Source of the DNA: Skermanella mucosa | GTDB taxonomy: Bacteria; Pseudomonadota; Alphaproteobacteria; Azospirillales; Azospirillaceae | Direction of reading: 5' to 3' | NCBI RefSeq assembly: GCF_016765655.2 | Contig: NZ_CP086106.1 | Span: forward strand, 4,796,501-4,860,500 | DNA: 64,000 bases | Part shown: piece by piece, positions 1-6,972 of the stretch | Layout: every line of letters starts with the position of its first letter | Numbering within the stretch: the stretch's first letter is position 1 | Translations under genes and position numbers: made by a program | Notes under the pieces: model-generated | What the model saw: the letters and a program-made list of their open reading frames with translations, nothing else | Databases searched by the model: none | What the model was told of the DNA's origin: nothing

Positions 1-136
1 AGGACCTGGGCTCCATGGACCTCGGTCTGTGCGCAAACCACTTCAGAAGAATGTCTTTGGAGCGGACATGCTGACTTCATCGTACGGTTCGCTGACCTCC
101 AGATACTCTCGGACATACCGATCTGTCTCCAGTGCG

Positions 137-685
137 TCATTCAATTCCATAACTGTCGAGAAAGCCGGCCTCGAGATACACCTTCGCACAGGTCCGTAAG
201 ATCGGATCCGCCGCTGAGGCGGCGAAGTTCTCGATTTCAGTGAGGAACTGGCTTCCGAAATATGCGTCTGCACCTATTCCATCGACGGCCTGGATGGGAT
301 CTGGGCCGGGCGGACTCCCTGATTTCAGGGCGAAGGAAAGGATCGGCTGGCAGGCATAAGCCTGCTCGACGGTGCCGAGGTCCCTGCCGTCCGGTGCAAG
401 GTACCCGGCTCCGATCGCCTTTTCCCGGTAGACCGCGTCGATCCGGGCGATCTGGTCGGGCCGGAGCCAATCGTACGGCCGCATGATGATGTCATCCGGA
501 TCAAAGCCATGCAGGACGGTCTTGAAGCCTGCGGCCGAGTATGCCTGCCCATGAAAATCAGTTACCGTCCGGGCAGCATCTTCAGCTTGCTCAACGTTGC
601 GGAAATACCGGTGCAGCCACCCACCCGCCAGCGCCACCATGATGGCCAGGATGACCAGGGCGGATGAACGGCCGATCACTGGCAA
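137..685 (-). CDS. Hypothetical membrane-anchored protein
   Basis: No family recognised. The protein of about 182 residues opens with one hydrophobic segment (about residues 8-24, ending in a Trp-Leu-His-Arg interface) followed by a soluble domain of about 150 residues with two Cys, so it is probably a type II membrane protein with a periplasmic domain. The frame stays open upstream to 823, but that stretch overlaps a better small gene (744-911). I therefore choose the TTG at 685, which has a GGGAGGG ribosome site 8 bases upstream; TTG at 691 is the alternative. It lies just downstream of the 55-residue membrane protein on the same strand and may be cotranscribed with it. Confidence 0.5.
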   Translation of the reverse strand: MPVIGRSSALVILAIMVALAGGWLHRYFRNVEQAEDAARTVTDFHGQAYSAAGFKTVLHGFDPDDIIMRPYDWLRPDQIARIDAVYREKAIGAGYLAPDGRDLGTVEQAYACQPILSFALKSGSPPGPDPIQAVDGIGADAYFGSQFLTEIENFAASAADPILRTCAKVYLEAGFLDSYGIE

Positions 686-743
686 ACTCAATCCCTCCCG
701 GTCGCCGCTCCGATTACCAATCCAGCCGCTGGCTCGGCTCGCG

Positions 744-911
744 CTAAACACTCTCCCGGTTGATACGTCGGGCGTCCTGGTCATCCTCCAGGTCATACGC
801 GGCTGTCGCAGCCTTCCTGGCACCGCGCGGGAAAACCACGCTCAGCACACCGACGGTCGTCAACCCGACCAGGAAGATGAATCCGAGACCTTTGCCGAAC
901 ACACTGAACAT
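744..911 (-). CDS. Small single-pass membrane protein (55 aa)
   Basis: A short frame beginning MFSVFGKGLGFIFLVGLTTV, with one N-terminal hydrophobic helix and an acidic/basic C-terminal tail ending in ARRINRESV. AGGAAAG lies 6-7 bases before the ATG, which supports translation. The family is not recognised. The layout resembles the short hydrophobic stress proteins further along (3753, 5768), but the sequence is different. It sits directly upstream of the hypothetical membrane-anchored gene. Confidence 0.5.
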   Translation of the reverse strand: MFSVFGKGLGFIFLVGLTTVGVLSVVFPRGARKAATAAYDLEDDQDARRINRESV

Positions 912-1001
912 CTTTCTTTCCTTTACATGCTGTCAAGATCAACATCATATATACTTGTTGGATCACCGGCCCCCTGAGCGGGATGTCGGTTTCACCTGCT
1001 C

Positions 1002-1274
1002 TCAGGGATCGCCCAGCCAGGACCGGGACGGTGGCCAATCCAACTCGCGGGGGCGGTCGCCGGATCTTATCCTCTCGTCCGCCGGAGCATCACCGTCGAA
1101 GCCCGGCCTGACTCTTTGTGGCGTCGTGCTGAAACGATCCCTAGGATGCGTCCCCTCGGATCGCTCCGGACCAGCGGGGTCAAGTATATCCAGTCCCTGA
1201 GCCGAAGAAGCCACGCTGAAGAGGCCGAGGACGAGAACCAATACAGGAATGCCCGTGCGGTGCAGCACCTTCAT
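1002..1274 (-). CDS. Secreted hypothetical protein (90 aa)
   Basis: The N-terminus (MKVLHRTGIPVLVLVLGLFS then VASSAQG) is a clear Sec signal peptide, with probable cleavage after the Ala-Gln-Gly region near residue 26. The mature part of about 65 residues is Pro/Arg/Asp-rich and probably disordered. GAAGGAGGGCG precedes the ATG. Eighteen bases separate it from the upstream secreted protein gene (1293-1460), so the two form a likely two-gene exported-protein unit. No function can be assigned. Confidence 0.5.
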   Translation of the reverse strand: MKVLHRTGIPVLVLVLGLFSVASSAQGLDILDPAGPERSEGTHPRDRFSTTPQRVRPGFDGDAPADERIRSGDRPRELDWPPSRSWLGDP

Positions 1275-1292
1275 ATCGCCCTCCTTCAGCTG

Positions 1293-1460
1293 TCAGGACC
1301 TTGGCGGCGGGACGGTGGCGGCCTCCACCTCGGGACGGGACTGCTCGACCTGGATCTGCGCGCCTTGCGATCCTGTCCTGTCCTCATCCTGCGCCAGGAC
1401 GATGGGGGGCGCCGCCAGAGTAAGGGCAAGCGCGGTCGTCAGCATCAGGTTCGTTCGCAT
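1293..1460 (-). CDS. Small secreted protein (55 aa)
   Basis: The start at 1460 is preceded by GAAGGAGGAACC, and an upstream in-frame start at 1478 has no such site. The product begins MRTNLMLTTALALTLAAPPI and continues VLAQDED, a textbook signal peptide with cleavage after VLA-Q. Only about 32 residues would remain, acidic and Gln/Pro-rich (ending EAATVPPPRS). It is paired with the secreted protein gene at 1002-1274. The family is unknown; its small size argues for a structural or peptide role rather than an enzyme, but this is inference. Confidence 0.5.
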   Translation of the reverse strand: MRTNLMLTTALALTLAAPPIVLAQDEDRTGSQGAQIQVEQSRPEVEAATVPPPRS

Positions 1461-1647
1461 GGTTCCTCCTTCGCGCATTTATGGCATCGGTCTTGCTCGT
1501 CGCGTGCAGCACCGGGGCAATAGCTTCCCCTCTTGGCTGCACGAGCCAAAATGGATTAATGAAATGTCGGGGCGTGTCAGGCCCGGCCTTCAGCCGGGCT
1601 TGGGCGATGAGCCAAGGCATCACTGACACTGCAGATGGGCTTTCCGC
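1461..1647. other. Intergenic region before the secreted-protein pair
   Basis: This 187-base gap lies between the end of the anti-sigma gene and the start of the secreted-protein pair, both on the minus strand. It is relatively AT-rich (around 1540-1565) and is the probable promoter region of the pair. No GGAAC-type ECF promoter or strong terminator was recognised by eye. Confidence 0.3.
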
Positions 1648-2499
1648 CTATCCGCGTATCTGGAAGAACGACCGTACCCGCTCGGCGAGGCCGAACTCTG
1701 CTTCGGTTTCCGGCGGCGGCATTTTCCGGATCGACCGGTTCAGCCCATGGGCGACCGCCAAGGTTTCGTCACGCGGCAGATCGCTCGCCATCACGTACAT
1801 CAGGGGACCGTCGGCCCAGTAGGCAACCCGAACATCGTTGCGCTTCTCGGTCACGATCTCGGGATCCGGCTCGGGAAGGCGGGGCTGGATCTGCAAGGTC
1901 AGCCGCCGTCCCTGATCGTCCCTGTAGGAGAGCTGGGCCGCCTGCGACCGGTTGGTCGTCGCGGTGACTTGGCTGCCCATCAGGCTGAACCGGTATCGGC
2001 TCAGATCCGGGACCTGCAGGTCAACCATGCTCGCCTGCTCGACCCAGTTGATCGGCCGCTGCACCAACTCCGAGGAGGGTGCGGTGTGGTCCGCCACGAT
2101 TGCCCGTGCTGCTTCGGTATGGGCGAGCGACACGCTTTCGCGCAAGACCGGGGTCGTTGCCTCGGCCCGCGGCAGGAACTCACCCGCCGACCACCCTAGT
2201 CCGCATCCCAGCAGAAGAGTTGCCGCCAGCGGCGCCATACGCCTGACCAGCCCCGGAAAGCGGGCCGGCCGCCCCGACTTGAACACCGAGGCCAGCCGGC
2301 CGGGCAGAGGCTCCTCGGCGACAGGGCCGTAGATCGCCCGCATCGCCTCGCTCTGAAGCCTGCATCGCCGGACCCACTCCGCCTTGTCCGGGTGCTGGTC
2401 CAGGTATGCTTCGACCGCCCGACGTCGCGGTGGGTCGAGGCGGTCGTCTATGTATCCATGCAGGTCGAGATCGTTGATGTCATCGTAATCATCCATCAC
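1648..2499 (-). CDS. Anti-sigma factor, FecR/RsiW-like membrane protein
   Basis: This 283-residue protein has an N-terminal cytoplasmic anti-sigma helix bundle (about residues 8-60, with the family-type signature HGYIDDRLDP), a transmembrane segment near residues 88-106 and a periplasmic domain of about 170 residues. The HxxxCxxC zinc motif of ZAS-type anti-sigma factors is absent. Its ATG overlaps the stop of the upstream ECF sigma gene by 4 bases, the usual arrangement for a cognate sigma/anti-sigma pair. It presumably holds that sigma factor at the membrane until an envelope signal arrives. The signal is unknown. Confidence 0.8.
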   Translation of the reverse strand: MMDDYDDINDLDLHGYIDDRLDPPRRRAVEAYLDQHPDKAEWVRRCRLQSEAMRAIYGPVAEEPLPGRLASVFKSGRPARFPGLVRRMAPLAATLLLGCGLGWSAGEFLPRAEATTPVLRESVSLAHTEAARAIVADHTAPSSELVQRPINWVEQASMVDLQVPDLSRYRFSLMGSQVTATTNRSQAAQLSYRDDQGRRLTLQIQPRLPEPDPEIVTEKRNDVRVAYWADGPLMYVMASDLPRDETLAVAHGLNRSIRKMPPPETEAEFGLAERVRSFFQIRG

Positions 2500-3002
2500 T
2501 TCACCCTTCTCAAGGCGACGGGGCGCACCTCAGCGAGGTTCAGGGACTGCAGAGTCTCGCGGGCGCGGGACAGGCGGGACCGGACCGTCCCGACCGGGAC
2601 ATCGAGCACACAGGCGGCTTCCTCGTAACTCAGCCCTTCCAGAACGACCAGCAGCAGCGTCTCGCGTTGGAGGTCGGGGAGTTCGTCAAGGGCACGCGCC
2701 ATTTCCTGAAGTTGGAGGTGCCCGAACTGGCGAGCCGGCTGGGCAATGCTGATATCCTCGATCGAAGTGGTCTGCGGCGCGTTCTGGTGATGCTTGGCCA
2801 GATTGATATGGACGTTGTACAGAATTTTCAGCAACCATCCGCGGATGCTTCCGGTGCGTTGCCAGAGATGCTGCTTGCGAAGGGCGCGCTCCAGGCACTC
2901 CTGCACCAGATCGTCAGCGCGGTCGCGGTCCCTGACCAGGGCCCGCGCGTAGCGCCGCAAGCCCGGTGCCTCTCGTGCGATCAGCCATTCCGTCTCGTCC
3001 AT
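2496..3002 (-). CDS. ECF RNA polymerase sigma factor
   Basis: The 168-residue product begins MDETEWLIAREAPGLRRYAR. Sigma region 2 (about residues 10-75, including the DDLVQECLERAL core-binding stretch) and region 4 (about 105-160, helix-turn-helix SYEEAACVLDVPVGTVRSRL) are both complete. GGGGGAAGGC precedes the ATG at 3002. It is followed with 4-bp overlap by a membrane anti-sigma factor and preceded by a lipoprotein gene. Candidate self-controlled promoters (GGAAC-N17-TGTC) occur upstream of the lipoprotein and of the divergent CsbD gene. It has no adjacent NepR/PhyR partner, so it is not the general stress EcfG itself. Confidence 0.88.
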   Translation of the reverse strand: MDETEWLIAREAPGLRRYARALVRDRDRADDLVQECLERALRKQHLWQRTGSIRGWLLKILYNVHINLAKHHQNAPQTTSIEDISIAQPARQFGHLQLQEMARALDELPDLQRETLLLVVLEGLSYEEAACVLDVPVGTVRSRLSRARETLQSLNLAEVRPVALRRVK

Positions 3003-3032
3003 GCCTTCCCCCTGTCCGCGCTCTACCATGTG

Positions 3033-3176
3033 CTACTGGTTCGCGGGCGGTGACGTCTCGGCCGGCGGCGATCCCGCGGGAGGAGTTTCGGGCTCGGAAT
3101 TGTTGTCGCAGGCCCCAAGCAGGAGGCTGAGCATCGCGCCGCCAACGGCGAATGGGATCCAGGATTGTCGTTTCAT
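3033..3176 (-). CDS. Small lipoprotein (47 aa)
   Basis: The product begins MKRQSWIPFAVGGAMLSLLL followed by GAC, a signal peptide II with lipobox LLGAC at about residue 23. The mature part of 25 residues is a Pro/Glu/Ser-rich tail (ETPPAGSPPAETSPPANQ). GGGGAGA precedes the ATG. It ends 30 bases before the ECF sigma start on the same strand, so it is probably the first gene of the sigma operon. It could be an outer-membrane-attached spacer or a reporter of envelope state; no family is recognised. Confidence 0.6.
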   Translation of the reverse strand: MKRQSWIPFAVGGAMLSLLLGACDNNSEPETPPAGSPPAETSPPANQ

Positions 3177-3314
3177 GAGATTTCTCCCCAAATCAGGTTG
3201 CCGGTATTCGCAAGATCCAGGTGCCAGATTGGACCCGGCATGGGGCGCACCGGCTTCCGGAAACGATGGTTTGAACAGGTCGCCGACAGCAGCCGTGTGG
3301 ACCTTGCAGGGATA

Positions 3315-3340
3315 GACACCCTGTTCCGCGAGACGGTTCC
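3315..3340 (-). promoter_or_regulatory. Candidate ECF promoter for lipoprotein-sigma operon
   Basis: GGAAC, 17 bases, then TGTC reads toward the lipoprotein gene at 3176. The same element with identical spacing occurs in the opposite direction in front of the csbD-like gene (3419-3444). GGAAC is the classic ECF -35 core. The leader would be about 130 bases. The promoter is inferred from the motif alone. Confidence 0.4.
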
Positions 3341-3418
3341 AAAATAATTGCAGGTGGATGTCGCTGAATGTCACGACGCGTGCCGGCATCATGTTCTGGA
3401 TCGAGCTCGCATTTTTTT

Positions 3419-3444
3419 GGAACCGATCACGGACTGCCGATGTC
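3419..3444 (+). promoter_or_regulatory. Candidate ECF promoter for CsbD-like gene
   Basis: GGAAC-N17-TGTC lies 45 bases before the ATG at 3489 and mirrors the element in front of the sigma operon. A shared motif on two divergent stress units suggests control by the adjacent ECF factor. It is not a match to the alphaproteobacterial EcfG -10 (CGTT). Confidence 0.4.
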
Positions 3445-3488
3445 CTTATCCTGCTCGCCAAGTTTTTTTATCCAGCAAGGAGCAGACA

Positions 3489-3677
3489 ATGAGCGACGAT
3501 CGGACCGAAGGCTCGATGAAGAAGATGAAGGGCGACGTCAAGGAGGGGGCCGGCAACCTGACCGGCGACAGCAAGCTCCAATCCGAGGGCAAGGCCGACA
3601 AAGGCGAGGGTAAGATCCAGAACGCCATCGGCGGCATCAAGGACGCCCTGACCGGCAAGGACAAGACCGACAAGTAG
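3489..3677 (+). CDS. CsbD family stress-response protein
   Basis: A 62-residue, highly charged, Gly/Lys-rich protein. The CsbD pattern is clear in the stretches KMKGDVKEGAGNLTGDSKLQ and KADKGEGKIQNAIGGIKDAL. CsbD-like proteins are abundant, soluble, probably intrinsically flexible proteins induced by general stress; their molecular activity is unknown. An AAGGAG ribosome site precedes the ATG. A strong hairpin just downstream (3702-3724) ends the unit. Confidence 0.85.
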   Translation: MSDDRTEGSMKKMKGDVKEGAGNLTGDSKLQSEGKADKGEGKIQNAIGGIKDALTGKDKTDK

Positions 3678-3701
3678 ATCCTATCGCGACGGAAGAAGCG
3701 G

Positions 3702-3724
3702 AACACGGCCCCAGGGCCGTGTTT
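3702..3724 (+). terminator. Hairpin terminator after CsbD-like gene
   Basis: AACACGGCCC pairs perfectly with GGGCCGTGTT across a two-base gap, followed by TTTC. The stem sits 25 bases after the csbD stop and before the next small gene. The T-run is short, so termination may be partial. Confidence 0.55.
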
Positions 3725-3752
3725 CTAACGCTGCGAACGCAGGAGATTGAAG

Positions 3753-3839
3753 ATGCTCAAGGTTCTGGGTGGTACGGTGGGGGTGATCTTTCTCATCGGC
3801 CTGCTGGTCGTGATCGGCATTCTCGCCCTGATTTTCTAG
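3753..3839 (+). CDS. 28-residue transmembrane microprotein, copy 1
   Basis: The product begins MLKVLGGTVGVIFLIGLLVV and ends with IGILALIF, so it is one uninterrupted hydrophobic helix with a single Lys at position 3. A strong site (AGGAGATTGAAG directly before ATG) supports translation. A near-identical copy with the same ribosome site lies at 5768-5854, on the other side of the phospholipase D gene. Conservation between copies, with synonymous differences concentrated in the second, indicates selection at protein level. The function is unknown; it may be a membrane-stress or regulatory peptide. Confidence 0.6.
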   Translation: MLKVLGGTVGVIFLIGLLVVIGILALIF

Positions 3840-3852
3840 GTTGTTGGACAGG

Positions 3853-3871
3853 GCGGGTGGAAGCCACCCGC
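3853..3871 (+). terminator. Stem-loop after microprotein copy 1
   Basis: GCGGGTGG and CCACCCGC form a perfect 8-bp stem with a 3-base loop, 14 bases after the microprotein stop. There is no U-tract, so it may be an attenuating or RNA-stabilising hairpin rather than a full terminator. Confidence 0.4.
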
Positions 3872-3991
3872 TTCCGGCATCCGTCGGATGATGTCATCGC
3901 TCTCGGAGTGCCGAAATGACCAGTGCCTCGAAATATACGCGGGCGGCCGATCCTGAACGTTGTCCGACGCACACGTGCTTCGGAGATTCCT

Positions 3992-5629
3992 GTGCCTTAT
4001 AGAACCCGGCCGCTTGCGCCGGGTAGCCCTGGTGCCTTGCTGCGGCCGGGCAGTACCTGCTGGCGTATCGAGCGCGCAAGCCGCATGGCGCTCCTGCTCG
4101 ACAATGCAACCTACTTCACTGCCGTCAAGGCGGTTCTGGAGCAGGCCCGGCGATCCATTCTGTTGATCGGCTGGATGTTCGATCCTCGGACCTGCCTCAA
4201 TCCCGGAGATGAGAATCCCCAATCATCCGTCGAAATCGGCTCACTGCTCAATACGCTCGCCCGTGAGCGGCCGGAACTCGACATCCGCTTGCTGATCTGG
4301 GACGCGGCTCTGCCGATCACGGCCTCCAGGCATGGCTTCCCGCAGCGGGGAAAGGGGTGGCTCGATGACCGGATCCGCTTTCGCCTCGACGGCTCACATC
4401 CCGTTGGCGCCTGTCATCATCAAAAGATCCTTGTCGTGGACGACATGGTGGCATTCTGCAGCGGCGGCGACTTCTCGACCGAGCGCTGGGACACGTCGGC
4501 CCATCTGGATCAGGACCCTCGTCGGCGTTTGCCGTCCGGCGCGATCCACGAACCCCGCCATGGATTGACCATGATGGTCGAAGGTGCCGTGGCGAAGGCG
4601 CTCGGCGATTTTGGGCGGGAACGATGGCGGCGGGCGACCGGTGAGGATCCCGAGCGCCCCGGGCAAAGCCCCGGCACAAGCCCGTGGCCGGAATACGTGG
4701 CGCCGCTCCTCACCGACGTTCCCGTCGGCATTGCGCGCACCGGACCAGCCTGGAAGCACTACCCGGCAGTTCGGGAGAACGAGGCTCTATTCCTGGAAGC
4801 AATCGCCGCTGCCGGAAACACCCTCTACATCGAAAACCAGTACTTCGCCTCCTCCAAGATCGGCGCTGCGATCAAGGCGCGTCTGGCCGAGCCGGACGGT
4901 CCCGAAATCGTGGTCGTCTGCTCCCCGCGCAGTCCGAGCCTGTTCGACCACGTCGTGATGGACGCCGCCCGTGACGCCCTGGTGGCGGACCTCGGTGCAG
5001 CCGATCCCTACGGCCGGTTCCGGGCTTATGCTCCCCAGGCGCCGGAAGGGCGCGGCATCATCCTCCATTCCAAGGTCATGATCGTTGACGACCGGTTCCT
5101 CCGGGTCGGGTCTTCCAACCTCAACAACCGATCGATGGGATTGGACACCGAGTGCGATTTGGCCATCGAAGCAGGCGAAGCGGAGCAGGAGGCAAAAACC
5201 CGCGCGGCGATCCGCTCCGTCCGCAATTGCCTGGTTGCCCATTTCCTTGGCTGTTCGGAAGAACGCTTCGAGGAAGCGCTGGCCGATCACGGCAGCCTGA
5301 TTGCGGCCATAGAGAGGCTGGACGGCCCGACCCTCCGGCGCCTTCAGCCACTCCAGCCGTCGGGAGCGGGGATGATCGGCTGGCTGGCTGCAAGACCTCA
5401 CCTCGGCGATCCGGAGAGTGCGGCCGATACCTGGAGACCGTGGAGGCGTCACAAAGGTCCCGCTCAGGTGCCTTGGCTGGCCGTGACCGCCATGGCAGGC
5501 GCTGCGCTGATTGCCTGCTGGGCGATTCGCTCGCGGGCACACCCTGCGATACGGAGGGTTCGTCGCTGCGGCGGCACATCACCATGGAAAGCATCAAGAG
5601 GCTGGCCGGCAGCGCACCGGGGACCTTAG
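3992..5629 (+). CDS. Phospholipase D family protein (cardiolipin synthase-like)
   Basis: A protein of about 545 residues with two complete HKD motifs, HHQKILVVDD (about residue 142) and HSKVMIVDD (about residue 355), the latter followed by the family signature GSSNLNNRSMGLDTE. It therefore belongs to the phosphatidyltransferase/phosphodiesterase superfamily acting on phospholipids. A hydrophobic segment near the C-terminus (about 495-515) suggests membrane association. I choose the GTG at 3992 because CGGAG lies 6 bases upstream. The frame is also open from GTG 3923, and a 28-codon leader frame (ATG 3916, with its own GGAG) ends at 4002, overlapping this start. The gene is flanked by the two microprotein copies. 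Confidence 0.82.
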   Translation: MPYRTRPLAPGSPGALLRPGSTCWRIERASRMALLLDNATYFTAVKAVLEQARRSILLIGWMFDPRTCLNPGDENPQSSVEIGSLLNTLARERPELDIRLLIWDAALPITASRHGFPQRGKGWLDDRIRFRLDGSHPVGACHHQKILVVDDMVAFCSGGDFSTERWDTSAHLDQDPRRRLPSGAIHEPRHGLTMMVEGAVAKALGDFGRERWRRATGEDPERPGQSPGTSPWPEYVAPLLTDVPVGIARTGPAWKHYPAVRENEALFLEAIAAAGNTLYIENQYFASSKIGAAIKARLAEPDGPEIVVVCSPRSPSLFDHVVMDAARDALVADLGAADPYGRFRAYAPQAPEGRGIILHSKVMIVDDRFLRVGSSNLNNRSMGLDTECDLAIEAGEAEQEAKTRAAIRSVRNCLVAHFLGCSEERFEEALADHGSLIAAIERLDGPTLRRLQPLQPSGAGMIGWLAARPHLGDPESAADTWRPWRRHKGPAQVPWLAVTAMAGAALIACWAIRSRAHPAIRRVRRCGGTSPWKASRGWPAAHRGP

Positions 5630-5714
5630 GCTCCAGAACGTCATCATCGGCATCAAGAATGGTCCTGAGTGCAACGACAGGCCCAATCGGTAGCCCGGAC
5701 AGCAGCGATGTGAG

Positions 5715-5739
5715 GGAACGAGAGTTCCAGGTCTGCGTT
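5715..5739 (+). promoter_or_regulatory. EcfG-type general stress promoter
   Basis: GGAAC, 16 bases, CGTT exactly matches the consensus of alphaproteobacterial EcfG (general stress response) promoters. It lies 29 bases before the ATG of microprotein copy 2, leaving a short leader that contains TAGGAG. Copy 1 has only an imperfect version (GGAAC-N16-GTTT around 3700), embedded in the upstream terminator. Confidence 0.6.
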
Positions 5740-5767
5740 TACTTTGAGAAAATATAGGAGATTGAAG

Positions 5768-5854
5768 ATGTTAAAGTTCATAGGCGGTACGGTAGGAGTG
5801 ATTTTTCTTATCAGCCTGTTGGTCGTGATCGGCATTCTCGCCCTTATTTTCTGA
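5768..5854 (+). CDS. 28-residue transmembrane microprotein, copy 2
   Basis: The product begins MLKFIGGTVGVIFLISLLVV and ends with IGILALIF. It differs from copy 1 at only three of 28 residues, while many codons have changed (AT-richer wobble positions). It shares the same ATG-proximal GGAGATTGAAG. An EcfG-consensus promoter lies immediately upstream, so it is probably induced in general stress. Function unknown. Confidence 0.6.
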   Translation: MLKFIGGTVGVIFLISLLVVIGILALIF

Positions 5855-5896
5855 TCACCATTCAGCACGGAAGAGCCACCTGACGAGCGCTGGATC

Positions 5897-6972
5897 ATGC
5901 TGAAGCGGATATTCGCCTTGATGCTGATCCTGGCCGGAGTGCTCCTGCTGCTCGCCACGGCGCTTCCTTTTATCCGCAGCAATGAATGGTGGGTCCGCAT
6001 CTGGGATTTTCCCCGTGCCCAGATCCTGGTCCTGCTGCTCCTGGTCGGCGCCGGTATGCTCGCCGTTTTTCCGATCCGCAAGCCGTTCACCGCCCTTGTC
6101 CTGACGGCACTCGGCATCGCGGCCGTCTACCAGGCATGGCGCATCTATCCCTACACACCCTTGCATGAGGTCGAGGCAATCCAGGTGCGATCCTGCGACG
6201 ACGCATCGCGCCTTAGCATCCTGGTCGCCAACTGCTGATGGGCAATGAGAACGCTGAACCCGTGCTGAAGCTGGTGCGGGCACTCGGGCCGGACATGGTC
6301 CTTCTGCTCGAAACCGACCGCTGGTGGGACCTGCAACTCACCAGGCTCTGGTCGGAATATTCCTATGTCGTGGCCCATCCCCAGGATGACAGCTACGGGA
6401 TGCACCTGCTTTCACGGCTGCGTCTGGTCGATCCCCGGGTCCGCTTCCTGCTGGAGGACTATGTGCCCTCCATCGTGACCCGCGTGCAACTCCGCTCAGG
6501 CGAAGAGATCGACTTTCACGGCGTCCATCCCAAACCGCCGCCGCTCGACGATACGGAGGAGCGCGACGCCGAACTCCTGCTGGTCGGCCGCCAAGTCCAT
6601 CGGGACCCTCTCCCGGCGGTGGTCGCCGGTGACTTGAACGATGTCGCCTGGTCCCGCACGACACGGCAGTTCCAGGAAATCAGCAGCCTCCTCGACCCGC
6701 GCATCGGCCGGGGCCTTTACCCTACCTTCAACGCCCACTGGCCGCTCCTGCGCTGGCCCCTCGATCACGTCTTCTTCGAGGAGGAATTCGTCCTGCTCGA
6801 CCTGAAGGTGCTGCCCGGCATCGGATCGGACCATTTTCCCGTCTACGTGTCCCTGTGTCACCGGCCCGGCGCCGCCGCCGTCCAGGCCGAACCGGCCCCG
6901 GACCCGGACGATCTCCAGGATGCCGAGCGATCGATCAGGGAGGGCCGCGAGGAGGCCGGCGAGCCGGAATGA
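5897..6972 (+). pseudogene. Endonuclease/exonuclease/phosphatase family protein, frameshifted
   Basis: Two adjoining frames together make one familiar protein. The first (5897-6238) gives three N-terminal membrane helices and the start of an EEP domain (SILVAN). The second (6238-6972) continues it with ETDRWWD, DLNDVAWS and a C-terminal GSDHFPV, the catalytic Asp-His end of the EEP fold. The first frame ends in a TGA overlapping the ATG of the second. Adding one base after AAC at about 6232 would restore a continuous reading (AN-VLMGN), as expected for the family. Either the gene is broken, there is a sequencing error, or TGATG coupling yields two chains. A split inside the catalytic domain makes the last least likely. 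Its stop overlaps the DUF2254 start. Confidence 0.65.

Noticed and set aside
5152..5757. A 200-codon plus-strand frame overlapping the end of the phospholipase D gene
   Set aside because: It is an alternative-frame shadow of the PLD C-terminus and lacks any start signal.
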